Shown here in pieces: positions 46,040-57,653 of a DNA stretch of 64,000 nt (the stretch's first letter is position 1; every line of letters starts with the position of its first letter). The position numbers were made by a program, and so were the translations under genes. This DNA comes from Pollenia angustigena. Taxonomy: Eukaryota; Arthropoda; Insecta; Diptera; Polleniidae. A model generated the notes under the pieces. It was given only the letters and a program-made list of their open reading frames with translations, had not been told where the DNA came from and did no database searches. The stretch is taken from contig OV884059.1 of assembly GCA_930367215.1 (NCBI GenBank), forward strand, positions 241,117,803-241,181,802, written 5' to 3'.

Positions 46040-46760
46040 TAAGTACACAGAAAGAAAAACACTCGGGATAAATCAACTTTTTTATGATAACTTTAAGTAT
46101 GAGCCGTAATCAAAAATTCAAGTACGAATAACATAAATCCTAAATGGGATTACTTTTTAAAATAAATCGCGGAATTTCTTGAAATAAGTACGAAATTCTT
46201 TAATTTAGTAAAAAAAAGATTAAACGATTTCCTTGTTGTGTGTAGAAGAACAAGAAGCAAGACATATATTATTATCATGTTTAACCCTCCGGCTTACGCA
46301 TGTTTTGATCTTCTAAGCACATTGAAAAAAGTGTGTACCACGAAGGGCTAAAAAGTAAATTTGAACTCTTGCTTCTCATTTAGTTTATATTTTTGGTTAA
46401 ATATGTACATAAGATTTTGTAAGTAAAAACCATATCAGGCATGATGTTGGTGATTTATCATTATGCAAATTGTAAAATGGGTAAATAAATCAATCATAAT
46501 AATTTTTTCTTTCTAAATTCTTTTTTGGTTTTTTTCAAGCACGAATTCGGGATAAAATTAACTTCAATCTTTGTTTTTCTTAAATCAAACTCCTTTTTGG
46601 ATTATTTCAAGTACGAAATCGGGATTGAATATGGTAACTTAAGTATTTTGCGATTGAAAATCCGTACTTGAATCAATCTTTCTGTACTTGATTCGTACTC
46701 ACCGTACTATTATTACCGTTTCGGATTGATTTGAGTACGAAATGAAGTTCCCTATTTCCC
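46040..46760. repeat. Element with reiterated AAGTACGAA motif
   Basis: AGTACACAGAAAGAAA near 46042 and TTTCTGTACTTGA near 46677 are roughly inverted. Phrases such as CAAGTACGAA-TCGGGAT recur at about 46120, 46180, 46540, 46605 and 46725. It looks like a MITE with subterminal repeats, but the borders are unclear. Confidence 0.45.
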
Positions 46761-46779
46761 AATAAAAAAAATTTTATCG

Positions 46780-47012
46780 GGCCTGTTCTGAAAATCACGT
46801 GATTTCAAATCATGTGTTTTTGAAAACACACGTGCGGTTTTCTGGTGTTCTGGAAGTCATACCGTTTTTTGTTTCTCTGTGTGCTTTCGGCAATTGAAGA
46901 TCACACCAAAGCACACAAAAACGGGACACTAAATTATCACACGTGTGATTTTAGTAGGCAAATGTGATTTGAAATCACGTGATTTGAGTAAAAGTGATTT
47001 GCAGAACAGGCC
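46780..47012. mobile_element. 233-bp MITE with CACGTG-containing arms
   Basis: GGCCTGTTCTGAAAATC and ACGTGATTTCAAATCA at the left are the inverse of TGATTTGAAATCACGTGATT and GCAGAACAGGCC at the right. The central part has AAAACACACGTG and ATCACACGTGTGAT. E-box CACGTG-type words occur about four times. Confidence 0.8.
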
Positions 47013-47589
47013 TGTATAATTTTCCGAAGCACTAATGATTCATTTTAAAGCAGAGACCGGCAAAAGTACTACACCGTGCTTTTTTTTCTCACAATAACAT
47101 TCGCTCTCACTTTGTAAAAAACAAACAAACATTAAAACAAGAAGGTTCTGTTGACGCTTGCTTTAGAATTCCACTGCGAGAAATGTTTAAAGAAGAATAG
47201 GAATTTTATTTCTTGTTTGCCGAAATTTGTTTTTCCAAGCCCGAATGTTAATGAAATTATAGTTTTGTTTTTATTTTTCTTGAGGAATCGTTTAAGTTTA
47301 AGTTAAGTTTAATGAACGCAAGTAATTTATTTCTGAATTTTGTTTTGTTTCAATAGATTAACCCGTTTAAATGATATTATAATTTTTTTTTATTTTTCTT
47401 GAAGAATGTGATTTTTTTGATTTTAATGATTTTTTGTTTTTTTTTTATATAAAACATACACTTATGTTTTGAGTTTTTACGCTAACAGCCAGATTGATTT
47501 TAAAAACAAGAAAATAAAACAAACATTTCTATAAGTGCTTCTTAGAGGGAGAGTTATTATTCTCTCACAAAAAACAAAAAGTCTGCATG
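47013..47589. other. Non-coding intronic stretch
   Basis: Nothing specific is seen; two TTTTTCTTGA-GAAT phrases near 47275 and 47393 suggest a weak duplication. Confidence 0.4.
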
Positions 47590-47948
47590 TATGTGTTGCC
47601 GGGCTCTATTTTAAAGACATACAGAGATGCAGTAATTTTAGTAAATGAACTCTTGAGAAGTTTAAAAATAAATTATTCAAGTGCCACGCCATTCCCTTAC
47701 TAGGAAGCGGCCTTGTTAACGAGAATACTTAAAAACAACTGTATAAAAAAGTCAGCGTGTAGGGCTGATAACTAGACACACCAGTTTTTATATGCGTTGT
47801 ATAAAGAGTATTTTGTGTCAAAAATTTATTTGTTCAAAGTGGGAACTCACCATATAAAACTCATGCCTTCCGTAAGCCAAATGGTAAGCGAAACTTTTAC
47901 ATTTCTCCTTTACAAACCTGCTCATTTGATAGTCCATTTTTTATTGGG
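47590..47948 (-). mobile_element. CCCAATAA-family element, inverted copy
   Basis: The minus strand starts CCCAATAAAAAATGGAC (47948), then GCAGGTTTGTAAAGGAGAAA, TTTCGCTTACC, TTATATGGTGAGTTCCCAC, and CATTCCC near 47690, in the same order as 7440-7861. The far end decays near 47590. Confidence 0.7.
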
Positions 47949-48049
47949 TCATTTAACTTTTGAACAGCTTAACAATTTATCAATCTACTAAAGTTTAAAT
48001 AAAAAAAAGTATCCAAAAAGCTTAAATATTATTTTAATACAATTCGCCA

Positions 48050-48580
48050 CTAGTTGTGAAGAGGGTATACTAAGTTGTTCATTCCGTGGGGATTTTATGC
48101 GAACAAAAAGGACAAAGGAGGTCATTTGGGAATTTTCGGGGATATTTTGGGGATTTTGAACATTTTGAAAAAAAAATTAAAAATTTGGTCAGAAAAAAAT
48201 GTATTCACTTTTTAAGGTTTTGTTTCTTAATTTGGGGATTTTTTTTGGACAAGGAAAAAAGTACCTGGCAGCCCTGATTCCATGTGAATTTTTTTCATTT
48301 TAAGTCCTCCATTAAGTCTAGAACGATTTGGCCACATTTGGCCACGCTAACTTTTTTTCAAACGACTCAAATAAATTTTGTTGCTTAATTCTTTCTAAGT
48401 ATTCTAAGCAGTTTGGGATTGAAAACCTGCACAGTCAACTTAGTAGGAAAATATTTATGTGCCCAAATGTGGAACAAACACCTTTAAAAATGGATAAAAA
48501 AAACTAACATATATTTTTACTTTCGATGGAGGGTGTAAACGATTCGGTACAGCCGAATATAGCATTTTTGCTTGTTTCCA
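48050..48580 (+). repeat. Mini-me-like repeat, diverged
   Basis: Begins CACTAGTTGTGAAGAGGGTA and ends GGGTGTAAACGATTCGG, ACAGCCGAATATAGC, TTGCTTGTTT. The middle differs from other copies and includes a GGGGATTTT-rich stretch (48120-48250). Confidence 0.55.
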
Positions 48581-49399
48581 ATTCCATTTCCACCAGCTTG
48601 ATTTATTCTCTTTAAAATTTTAAAAATGTTAATCCAATCGTATCAATCATCTCTGAAAGCCAATAAATAAATTCTGTGTGATAAGCAAGAGCGAAACAAT
48701 TTAAAAAGCATAAATAAAAAAAATATCGGATAAACATGATTTTAAGTGAGTTTCTTTTTTTTTTTTTTGCAAAAATTTACATGTATGTATGTGAGTTTAT
48801 CGTGGTTGCCGTCCCAAAATTGGACATTCTGGCAATAATTTATTTATTTATTTTTTTTAACAGTTTTTGAAAGAAACAGATTTTTTGATAATGCAAAATT
48901 CTTTTAAAACAAAAAGTAAAGAAAAATGCGATGGATTATGGATTATTCTACACATTTATCAGGATATCTTACTGTTATTGCAAGGACGTTAAGATTTTTG
49001 TGTTTCTGGTTTAGTCCTTAAAATTTGTTTATGTATGTAAATATTCTGTAATCGAAACAACTGACACTTGTGTATTTTTGTCCGCTGATTACGTCAATAA
49101 TATCAGTTTTTTCCAGCCCCTCTTGTTTTATATATATTGTACATTAATTTAAAAGAAATATAATTTAGATTTTCCTTTTTTTTAACTCCATCCAAAATAA
49201 TTTGGTTTCTATGTCAAAATTATATTTAATAACATATTGGCTACAAAGATAAGACATTTTACAAATAATCCAGACAGTTTTTGTGTTGTTTGTGGTGATT
49301 ATATCCTTTAAAATTTTTGTAAGTAAACACATTGACTCTGTAAAATACATTTTGTAAAAAAATTTCATTTTTATGTGAAGAGAAACATTGTTGGTGCTA
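48581..49399. other. Non-coding intronic stretch
   Basis: A minus-strand open frame here (49165-49491) has no domain. No other feature. Confidence 0.4.
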
Positions 49400-51010
49400 T
49401 TAAAAGTTGCTTTTACGTGATGTGTATTTTGCAGTGGGTTTGTCAGATGTAAAATCCATATGTTATTGCACATGTCTGTCAAAATTGGCAAATACAGAAA
49501 GAAGGTTTATAATTTTTGCGTTCACACGTTACATACATAACAGCAAATTTACAAATTTATACAAACATATTTATACCCACACCACAATAGTGGAGAGGGT
49601 ATTATGCATTTGTGCTGATGTATGTAACGCCTTAAAATAATAGTCCTAGACCATTGATTTTCAAAAATGTTTTGCATATGTATTACGAGAGAAATTCAAA
49701 ATACAGAGATACGCAAAACTAATCGCACAAATTTAATTTAAATTTAATAGAAATAAATTGTTTTGATTGTAAAATATTTATTATAATACCGTCCAACTAA
49801 ATTTTCTATTTTTTTCAATTGACTTTTAAAATTTTAACTTTTAAAAATTTTTAACAAACAGTAAGAATTGGATATTTTTAAATATTTCCATTAAAAAAAA
49901 TTCAATGTGAAGTGCGAGCATATTTAGAAATTAAAATTAAGAATTATATCTAAAAAAAAACTCCACTAAATTCTTCTACATTTATGCTTTTATGACAATT
50001 TCGTAAAAACATTCAAATATTTTTTTTAATTTACTTATCTTACACACTGTATTTGAAATAAGATCAACTCATCTTCCGTACATGTGCAACTAAATTAATG
50101 AGCGTAAAAAACAAAGGGGTGGGACTTCTAAACAATTGTTTGCTTGAATGAACATCACTGTCCTAGACCCACCTTAAAGTATACCGATCGACTCAGAATC
50201 ACTTTCTGAGTCGAACTAACGATGTCCGTCCGGCTGGCTGGCAGGCTGGCTGGCTGTCCATGTAACCTTGTGCGCAAAGTACAGGTCGCAATTTTGGAGA
50301 TAATTTGATAAAATTTGGGACATAGGTTCTTATTGGCACAAGGACCAAGCCTATTGAAAATGGAAATGGTCCATATCGTAGGACATCGAGGGATGATAGG
50401 GGGAATTTTCTTCCTCTCAGAAACTATCAAACCGATTTTAATGAAATTTAAAACATAGATAGAACCATATCTTTATGGACACAAAAGGGATGCATTTTTA
50501 AAAAATAGGACCACGAGGGGAGATAGGAGCAATTTCTGCCTCTTGAATCGATTTTAATGAAATTTTAAACACAGAGAGATCCATATCTATATGGACACAT
50601 AAGCTATACAGTTTTTCAAATATAGGACCACAAGGGGAGGTAGGGGCAATTTCAGCCTCACAAACTTTCAAATGATTTTAACGAAGTTTATAAACATAGA
50701 TAAATTCCATATTTATATGGACATATAAGCATGATGTGTTTTTAATACTGTGGTGTAGGGTATCATATGGTCGGGCTTGACCGACTATACTTTCTAACTT
50801 GTTTTATTTACTTTTAATTGTATTTCAGTTAATAAAAAATTTTGTTTTTTTGTGTAAATAAATAAACAAAATAAATAGCAAAATAGCTGATCTCAGATGG
50901 TTTGTCAGATCAAAATTGAAAAATGTTACACTGATAATTCGATCTGATATTTACATAAGCAAATTTGTTTTTCGTTTACACGACATGTATGCATTTTGCA
51001 TTCCGAAATT
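49400..51010. mobile_element. CATCTGACA-family element split by a later insertion
   Basis: Left part 49400-49545 (TGATGTGTATTTTGCAGTGG, TTGTCAGATG, ACATGTCTGTCAAAATTG) and right part 50890-51010 (CAGATGGTTTGTCAGATC, ACACGACATGTATGC, TTTTGCATTC) both match the element at 60571-61170. Between them lies a mini-me-like repeat (49571-50805). End positions are approximate. Confidence 0.55.
49571..50805 (+). repeat. Mini-me-related repeat, second type
   Basis: Starts TATACCCACACCACAATAG, GAGGGTATTATG. Later TAGACCCACCTTAAAGTATA, GATGTCCGTCCGGCTGGCTGG (interrupted tetranucleotides), then three diverged copies of a unit with ACCACGAGGGGAGATAGG or similar (about 50390, 50510 and 50630). It ends GTGTAGGGTATCATATGG, GACCGACTATACTTTC, TTGTTTTA. 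The segment 49640-50150 may be foreign to it. Confidence 0.6.
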
Positions 51011-51074
51011 TTGCAAGTACACTGCTTAATACACATCTTGTAAAACCACTTTAAAGCACGCTAAGAACTAACTA

Positions 51075-53034
51075 CACTCACAATATTAACTGAAATTGTA
51101 ACATAAAATAAAAGAAAATTCAGTTAAAATCCGGTCTTCTTATTTTTCATTTATTTTTAATGAAAAGTTCATTTAATTTTTAGTGTCAAAAATTCAACTC
51201 CATGTTCCGTAAAAACAAATGAATTTTCAGTTATTTTGTATAAATTAACTTTCAAAAAATTAACTACATATTCCTTGAAAAAAACAAAGGAAGGCGTAAA
51301 ATAGCATTAAAAATATAACAATAATTTTCTTTGCTATGCGAGGTAGCTCCAAAAGCATTTTGTTACTGATCTTATCAATACCAGGTGCCTTCTTGGTGTT
51401 TAATTCACAAATAGCCCTTTCTATTTTCCTTATCTCAAATCTTAGGGGGGTAGCTGCTCTAACATAAACAGGCGGCAACTCGTCCGCTATATCGTCAGGT
51501 ATATTTGGGGTTAATACGTTTTTCAAATGACTTACAAACAGGTTTCCTTTTTCATTATCATTTCTTGCCCAACTTCCATTCAAGTTTCTTAATGGTTGTT
51601 TCGAGATAACTGGGCTTTTGAGGTTTCTAGCTGCACGCCATAATGTAGCCTGATTGTGGAGTTGCATCCAAGTCCTTAAGATATTTTTCTACGGAAGCCG
51701 TTTTCTGAGTCTGCAGTTATTTACTTAGCCTTTTTGTACACTCTTTTAATTCATTTTTAAGTTGAGGGGATCTGTGCAATTGCCATTCTCTTCGCACTCT
51801 GCTTTTTTCATTCAAGAGGCGCTCGACATCTGTAAAATATATTTTACTATAAATGGTTTTTTTTTTAGGGTTTTGCTGGAATGTTGAACAGATAACTGTC
51901 GAAATTGACAATAGAGAGATCCACATTTTCCGGTGTGCTAAGCGGTATATTTTCTGTGCAATGGGTACTGAGATATTTTTTGTATTTTAACCAATTTATT
52001 TGTGTAGCTGACGTCGCTATGTAACCAGAGGGAGATACAATTCTATTGGTGTTTGTTATAGTAACTATTGTAGGTGTGTGATCAGAGGATAATTCTAACG
52101 AACCTTCAACGTGAATCGTTTCTGTGGGGATGTTTTTAACCACGCCGAAATCGATGGCATCTGGATATTTTTGCGGATCAGCAGGCCAATATGTTGGTTG
52201 TCCGCTCGCGAATTTTTGACAGTAAAACTTAAATGAACTTTTCGTTTCTAATCTTGTTAGTATTCTTGAAAAATGTGAAGGTCTTAAAAAAGGCAAAAAT
52301 ATGAGGAAATGAAAAATCGAATACGAAATTTAACTATTTTGCCTCTAGATTAAAGGATATATAGAGATGTTTCTGCCCAAATTTAAATTTGTCACAGTGT
52401 TGTTTTTTTAATTGAATTTTTATATGTGCGTGCATGGCATTTACTTATTTATTTTGGTTTTTTTCTTGTTGTTAATAAATGCTTTAGTTATAATATGTTT
52501 ACAAAATGTTAACAAAATAGGTATTTGTTTGGCTGTTGCTAAAAACAATAAATTTATAACGTAGGGAAAAGTGTAGGTTGGTTGTATGGAAAAAAGGGAT
52601 TTTTTATAGACACGTAGGGATTTTTTAAATTTCTCCTCGCAGCACTGGTATGCTGGTGCTTGCATATTTGACTTTAATATATTTTATAAATATCCATTAA
52701 AGTATAAAACTCTGCTTACTAATGTTTTTTTCATTGGTGGACATTGTTTTTCATACAAATACATATTTGCTACAAATGTAGACTTCCGACCGCCGACGTC
52801 AGTTTACAATCCCGAGCACACAAAGGTTAAATTACATTTTCATTTAATTTTACATAAAGAAGAATTTTACTCAATCAACGGACAATATTAACTGCACTTT
52901 GTTTTTTGAATAACTGTAACAATCAGTTAAAAATAAATTTGTTTGGAATTTTATATGTTTGTTTATTTAAAAATTAATAAACGGAATACTTCTTAAATAA
53001 ACTGCAGTCTGTTACTGTTATAATATTGTGAGTG
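51075..53034 (+). mobile_element. TIR element at TA carrying a retrotransposon relic
   Basis: CACTCACAATATTA at the left and TAATATTGTGAGTG at the right are exact inverses, flanked by TA (51073-51074 and 53035-53036). The interior next to each end is AT-rich with AACTG/CAGTTA words. A Jockey-like fragment (51260-52310) occupies the middle. The terminal CACTCA resembles the 12364 family but the interiors differ. Confidence 0.75.
51260..52310 (-). pseudogene. Jockey-like retrotransposon, endonuclease end to RT start
   Basis: The minus strand reads PTYWPADPQKYPDAIDFGVV and LELSSDHTPTIVTI (endonuclease C-terminal SDHxP motif). Then come RLLNEKSRVRREWQLHRSP and LKNELKECTKRL (linker), LHNQATLWRAARNLKSP, LNGSWARNDNEKGNLFVSHL, and ELNTKKAPGIDKISNKMLLELP (start of the reverse transcriptase). 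Several frameshifts and stops separate these. The catalytic RT part is missing: the piece is truncated at both ends, unlike ordinary 5' truncation. Confidence 0.8.
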
Positions 53035-53036
53035 TA

Positions 53037-54454
53037 GTTAGAATGGGCAATTGTTTTCTAAATATTTCAGGCTCATTTGCATGAATTTAAAACTTTTTTT
53101 TACTAAAAATATTGTATTGGAGTATCTTGTTTGTGCAAACGTTGAAAAAATTCGGGAAAAATTTGAAATTTTTTAAATATTTAAGGACTAATTTAAAAAA
53201 AAAAAACTTCCTGATACACTTGAGATTGTGACTCTAGTCAAACGAAAGAGATTTTTGATGATTAATTTGATAATCCAGAAAATATTTTAATGTTCGTAGG
53301 GTCCTTCTTGAAAACTTAAGCGATTAATAAAAAAAAATGTAGTAAACTATGAAAATATTAAATGGGATTATACCTTTAAAACTAATGCATTAAACACATT
53401 CACCACAGCAGGATACACGAACACACGACTAAAAATGCTGCTGGGTGCAATTATAGTCGTGTAGTGAGCTACTGAATTATGTTGAAGACGGCAGCTACAA
53501 TTGAAAAAAATATAAACAGCTGTTTTTTTACTGTGTGTTTATATTTCAATGGTGCCACTATCACTTTTTTTACTTTTATAAAATGAAAACCATGCATAAT
53601 TGCAGACTTTTATACAAACTTAATTTAAGATTATAAATATATAAATACATTTTATAACGTAAAGGTCGTAAAAGTTTTAGAACACTTTGGGTACGTACGT
53701 TAATGCATTAAAACTATTCATCAATGCTGCAGTGATGCAAAATGATGTTTCTGATTCGTAATTACCAGTTGCAGTTGTGATGCTGATACTTTTTTACTGC
53801 ACAACAGCTGTGCAAAGTTGGAATTTCAAAAGTTTTATAAGCAAACATAAAATAATAATAAAAATGTTATCAACAATAACGATGTCAAATTTCATTAAAA
53901 ATATTGACCCAACAAGTGAAAGTTTTCTTATAAATGACAAGAAAAAGCATTACAAAAAAAAATAAAACGATTTCTTTTATGTCAAAAGATATTGCTTCAG
54001 AAAATTAACTGCAGCAATAATTGCAAAAATTTGCTGCATAAAAAAAACTTTTGACACATAAAAGTCATGCCAAGTTTCTTTAAAGTGATGTTTTTCGATC
54101 ATTAAACTTAACTTCTGCGCAAGTGATACCCAACAACTGCATTTTAGGTAAAAACTGGATCAAAGAAGAACTAGTATTATTTGAAACTACTTCGAAATAT
54201 CTTTCACATAATGTGTTAAAAATTCCGTTAAGAGCAAATTTCCAAATTAAATATTTCTTGAAAGATTTTTCAACAAAACTTAAAATTTTGTTAGTATATT
54301 TATTAAAACATAATCTGCCGTATTCATAAATAAAATAAGTTTGAAATGTGTTTTGGGAAGTATACTTCAAGCTTTTATAAACCATATTTTTAGTAACTCC
54401 ATCATACAGAATTTTATATTTAATAAGCTTTGAAAAATTTTATTTTGGAAATTT
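53037..54454. other. Non-coding intronic stretch
   Basis: A lone TGCCGTATTCATAAAT end-like phrase lies at 54316-54331. Short open frames have no domain. Confidence 0.4.
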
Positions 54455-54620
54455 TCTCAATTTAATTAGTATTGTGGTTATTTTGTTGAACTATTTATGG
54501 TTTTTAATCCAAATTTTTAATATTTTTAATTAGGCTTAAGTTTATGAAATTTAATTTTTCATTAAATTATTTTTATGAAGAAAGGAATTTTACAACATGA
54601 AAATTAATTAGAATTGTCGA
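54455..54620 (+). mobile_element. Solo arm of the tRNA-core foldback family
   Basis: AATTAGTATTGTGGTTATTT, TTTATGGTTTTTAATCC, TTTTTAATTAGGCTTAAG and ATGAAGAAAGGAATTTTAC match the left arm at 26345 nearly base for base. No core or opposite arm follows. Confidence 0.75.
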
Positions 54621-55554
54621 GTTCTTGTATCAAGCCGGTTTTTTTCTGTTAAACAAAAAAAAGCCATTTTTTAAATATTTTTTTTTATTAGCAACATTTT
54701 TTCTGTTTTGTAGTGGACAAAAATAGAAATTATTTTAATTAGGCTACAACGACAAAATAAGCACAGACAACAACCTGCAGCCATGTAGCCGTGTCGTCGT
54801 TGCCATATACCAGCGAAGGGCAGATAGAGAACAATGAACAAAAGAGAGCAAATTAGTTGATTTACACTTAGAAAATTTCTTGAAAAGTTTTTCAAACTGT
54901 ATGTAAATTTGCAAAACAAAACAACAAAAAAAAAAGTTTAATAAAAATATTATTATTATATAATAAAATATATATATGCATATGGTCACCTGAAATCGAA
55001 GAGACCGTGAGCAAAAACTTCAAAATGTGTACTATTTATATGTAAATATGCAAAAAAAGAAGGAATTCAATAAAAAAAAACTTGATTATTATATAATTCA
55101 TCATCCCACATGATTGCTGAAAAGTTTTTAAAACAAGCTGAAAAAAACATACATAAGCACAGCTTGATCACAACACAATAAATATATTGCCAGTGTAAAA
55201 CTACGAAATGGCATATACACACATGTATTCTATTTTTGACATATTGAAATTGGTAGCTTGCTGTGTCGAATGTGTTTAAAGCATAAAGCTGATAGATTAA
55301 AAACTTATAATAACACCGTAATCAGCACCCTCAATTTAACCAAAAATAATGGACAGAAGCCTGGAAGATTTTGGCTTGTTGGCCTGAGTTATTAAAGAGC
55401 TTTCTGTTTAATTTTGACAAGCTGTTAAAAGCAGGGTTTCAAAACCTGCAGTCGAAATCAAAAACTGTCGAACAAAAACCGAACAATGACAATGAAGAAG
55501 TGAAAGAAATGGCAGTTTTTCTACTTTGACTGCAATTTTTTAAACGCTGGTTAA
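54621..55554. other. Non-coding intronic stretch
   Basis: No feature recognised. Overlapping minus-strand open frames (54671-54989) lack a domain. Confidence 0.4.
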
Positions 55555-56095
55555 AAGGTAACAGGGTATATATAACTTTGTCATTCCGTTTAAAAAATCT
55601 ACAATATGGATCCTAGACCCTGAAAGGATATTAATTCTGGTGCCTAAATAGAGAATAGAAGTTCAAATCACGATGTCCGACTGTCTATCTGTCCGTTGAA
55701 ATGGGTTTTCCAAAGACCCCAGATATGACGGGGATGAGGTATTTATACATTTATGTCACATTTAGTCCGGAATGGTTTGCTATTGCAATTCAGCCTAATC
55801 GGTCTACAAATGGCTGAGTAATGAGCAAAATACCACAACTGCCTTTTATTTAACCCATAAATTCCTTTTAAAATTTTTAATGTTTTAATTTTTTTTATTT
55901 TTTTTTTTTTTTTTTTTTTTTTGCTTATGTATATCTGGAGGACGACGAGAGCGCAAGTTTCCATATTGGTTATCCATTCACAACATCCGCCAACAATTTG
56001 GGAATAGTATTTATACAACTTTTTCTTCTTATAACACCATGGCGAAGGATATATAAGATTCGGCATAGCCGAATAAAGCATTCCTACTTGTTTTT
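55555..56095 (+). repeat. Mini-me-like repeat
   Basis: Contains AGGGTATATATAACTTTGTC, TCCTAGACCCTGAAAGG, GATGTCCGACTGTCTATCTG, GTCCGTTGAAATGGG and ends GATATATAAGATTCGGC, ATAGCCGAATAAAGC, TACTTGTTTTT. A run of about 27 T lies near 55895-55922. Order as in 9172-9440. Confidence 0.65.
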
Positions 56096-56662
56096 ATCGT
56101 AATTTTAAGCAAACAATTTGAGCTTTTGTGCCGTTTTTTTAATAAAGGTTAAATAAACATTAATATTTTTATTTTTAAGTACTTTTTAGCATTGCTTTTT
56201 TGCCAAACATTTGCTACCGATTTTTAGTAATTTGGTTGGAAGGGGTAAATAAACTTTTTCAATGTCGACCTGTGTCATTTAAAAATCAACAACCCAACTG
56301 CAAACAAGACAACTTACTGTCTGATGTTTAATGACGAACCCGAAATTCGGTCGATTAACCAAACCATAAAATTTGTCAATAGAAAACCAAATAAACAATG
56401 AAAAAATCTAACACTCCTTCGGCTTACAACTTTTATTAAACATTTTAATTAAATAAAAAAAATTGGCTGAGACAAACTTAATAACATTTACTTCGCAAAC
56501 TAGAGATTAAAGAGAGAATGATCAAATATATGAGCGCTTTTTCTTCCCAGCAAATTTCGATTTGCTTTCCAAAGAATCGATTTTCTCTATATTGACTTTT
56601 CAAAAATCGATTTTTTTGTTAATAATTTATATATGAGTTAAATCTTAACAATCAGAAAGAAG
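56096..56662. other. Non-coding intronic stretch
   Basis: CAAAAATCGATTTTTT-type repeats near 56570-56615; otherwise nothing is seen. Confidence 0.4.
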
Positions 56663-57382
56663 TTACACAGAAAAAAAAACAATCTAAATCCATCGAAAAC
56701 AAGTTTGATTCTACAGTTTTTGGTAGTGATTTTGCTTCACAGTTACTTCATGTTAATTTAACATGATTTTACAATAACTTGCGAACAACATTTTTTTCTT
56801 TCAAAATAACTGTAGATCATGTTAATTTAACATTGCAGTAAAGTTAGAGCAAAATGTCATTTATCTTGAAATAACAATACGAATCACGTTAAATGAAAGT
56901 TATTTCAAGTTGAAGCGACGTGAATTTTATGTAGAATCAAGATGGTTTGAGTGTGAAATAACTGTGAGAAGAATATTCAGAGACAGCATATGCATTTATT
57001 TAAGAATAATTCAAAACACTTACCCGCGTAGCCAGAGAAAGAGAGGATATAATTATTTATTTTCCTGTAACACATGTTTCACTTGTTTTATATTCCCCTT
57101 TTCATCATAATTCAACTAAATAATTTGAACAAAAAGAATACGGGAATTTTTAGATCATTTTAAACATGAAAATGAAAAAAAATTATGTTTTTATTTTAAC
57201 GTGTTGCTGTTTTTTCTATAAAAAGCAAGTAAAAAAGGTTTTTATGCTTTCAATATTAAACAATTTTATTTTAACATTTAACATGAAACCAAGATGTCTA
57301 TACTTTTGCAGAAATTAAGTATGATTTTTAATCAACATTGCGCCATATTAATTTAACATTGTTATTTTTTTTCTGTGTGTAA
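56663..57382. mobile_element. 720-bp MITE with TTACACAGAAAAA ends
   Basis: TTACACAGAAAAAAAAACAA at the left and TTTTTTTTCTGTGTGTAA at the right are inverted. Subterminal TTAACAT/ATGTTAA words repeat on both sides (AACATGATTTTAC, CATGTTAATTTAACATTG). No coding. It ends about 270 bp downstream of the ICL3 exon. Confidence 0.7.
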
Positions 57383-57653
57383 TAAATTTAATTTATAGTT
57401 TGTTTTTAGTGTCATAAATTATATAACAGTTAAAAGTTGAGAAAATTCAAATAAGTCGAAACTATTTTGGCAACTCTGTTCACATTATTCTCATAATTAA
57501 AATTGAATTGAGGGATAAAGAAAAGAAAACCCCGTTTCGTTTCAACATTAATAAAGAAACACATGCTGCCACTATTTCACATTCAAATCCAGACAATTTT
57601 CATTGAGATGGTATAGAATTTTTATTTAAGATTTAAACAAACCTCTCACATAC

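Larger units (their letters stand above)
45933..57653 (-). other. 11.7-kb intron of the GPCR gene
   Basis: The donor AG|GTATGTGAG (57653 downward) and acceptor TTTTAATAG| (45933) join in phase 2, giving AG+G (Arg). The intron carries at least seven mobile-element copies (listed separately) and no other gene. A long last intron like this is credible for a fly neuropeptide receptor gene. Confidence 0.85.
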
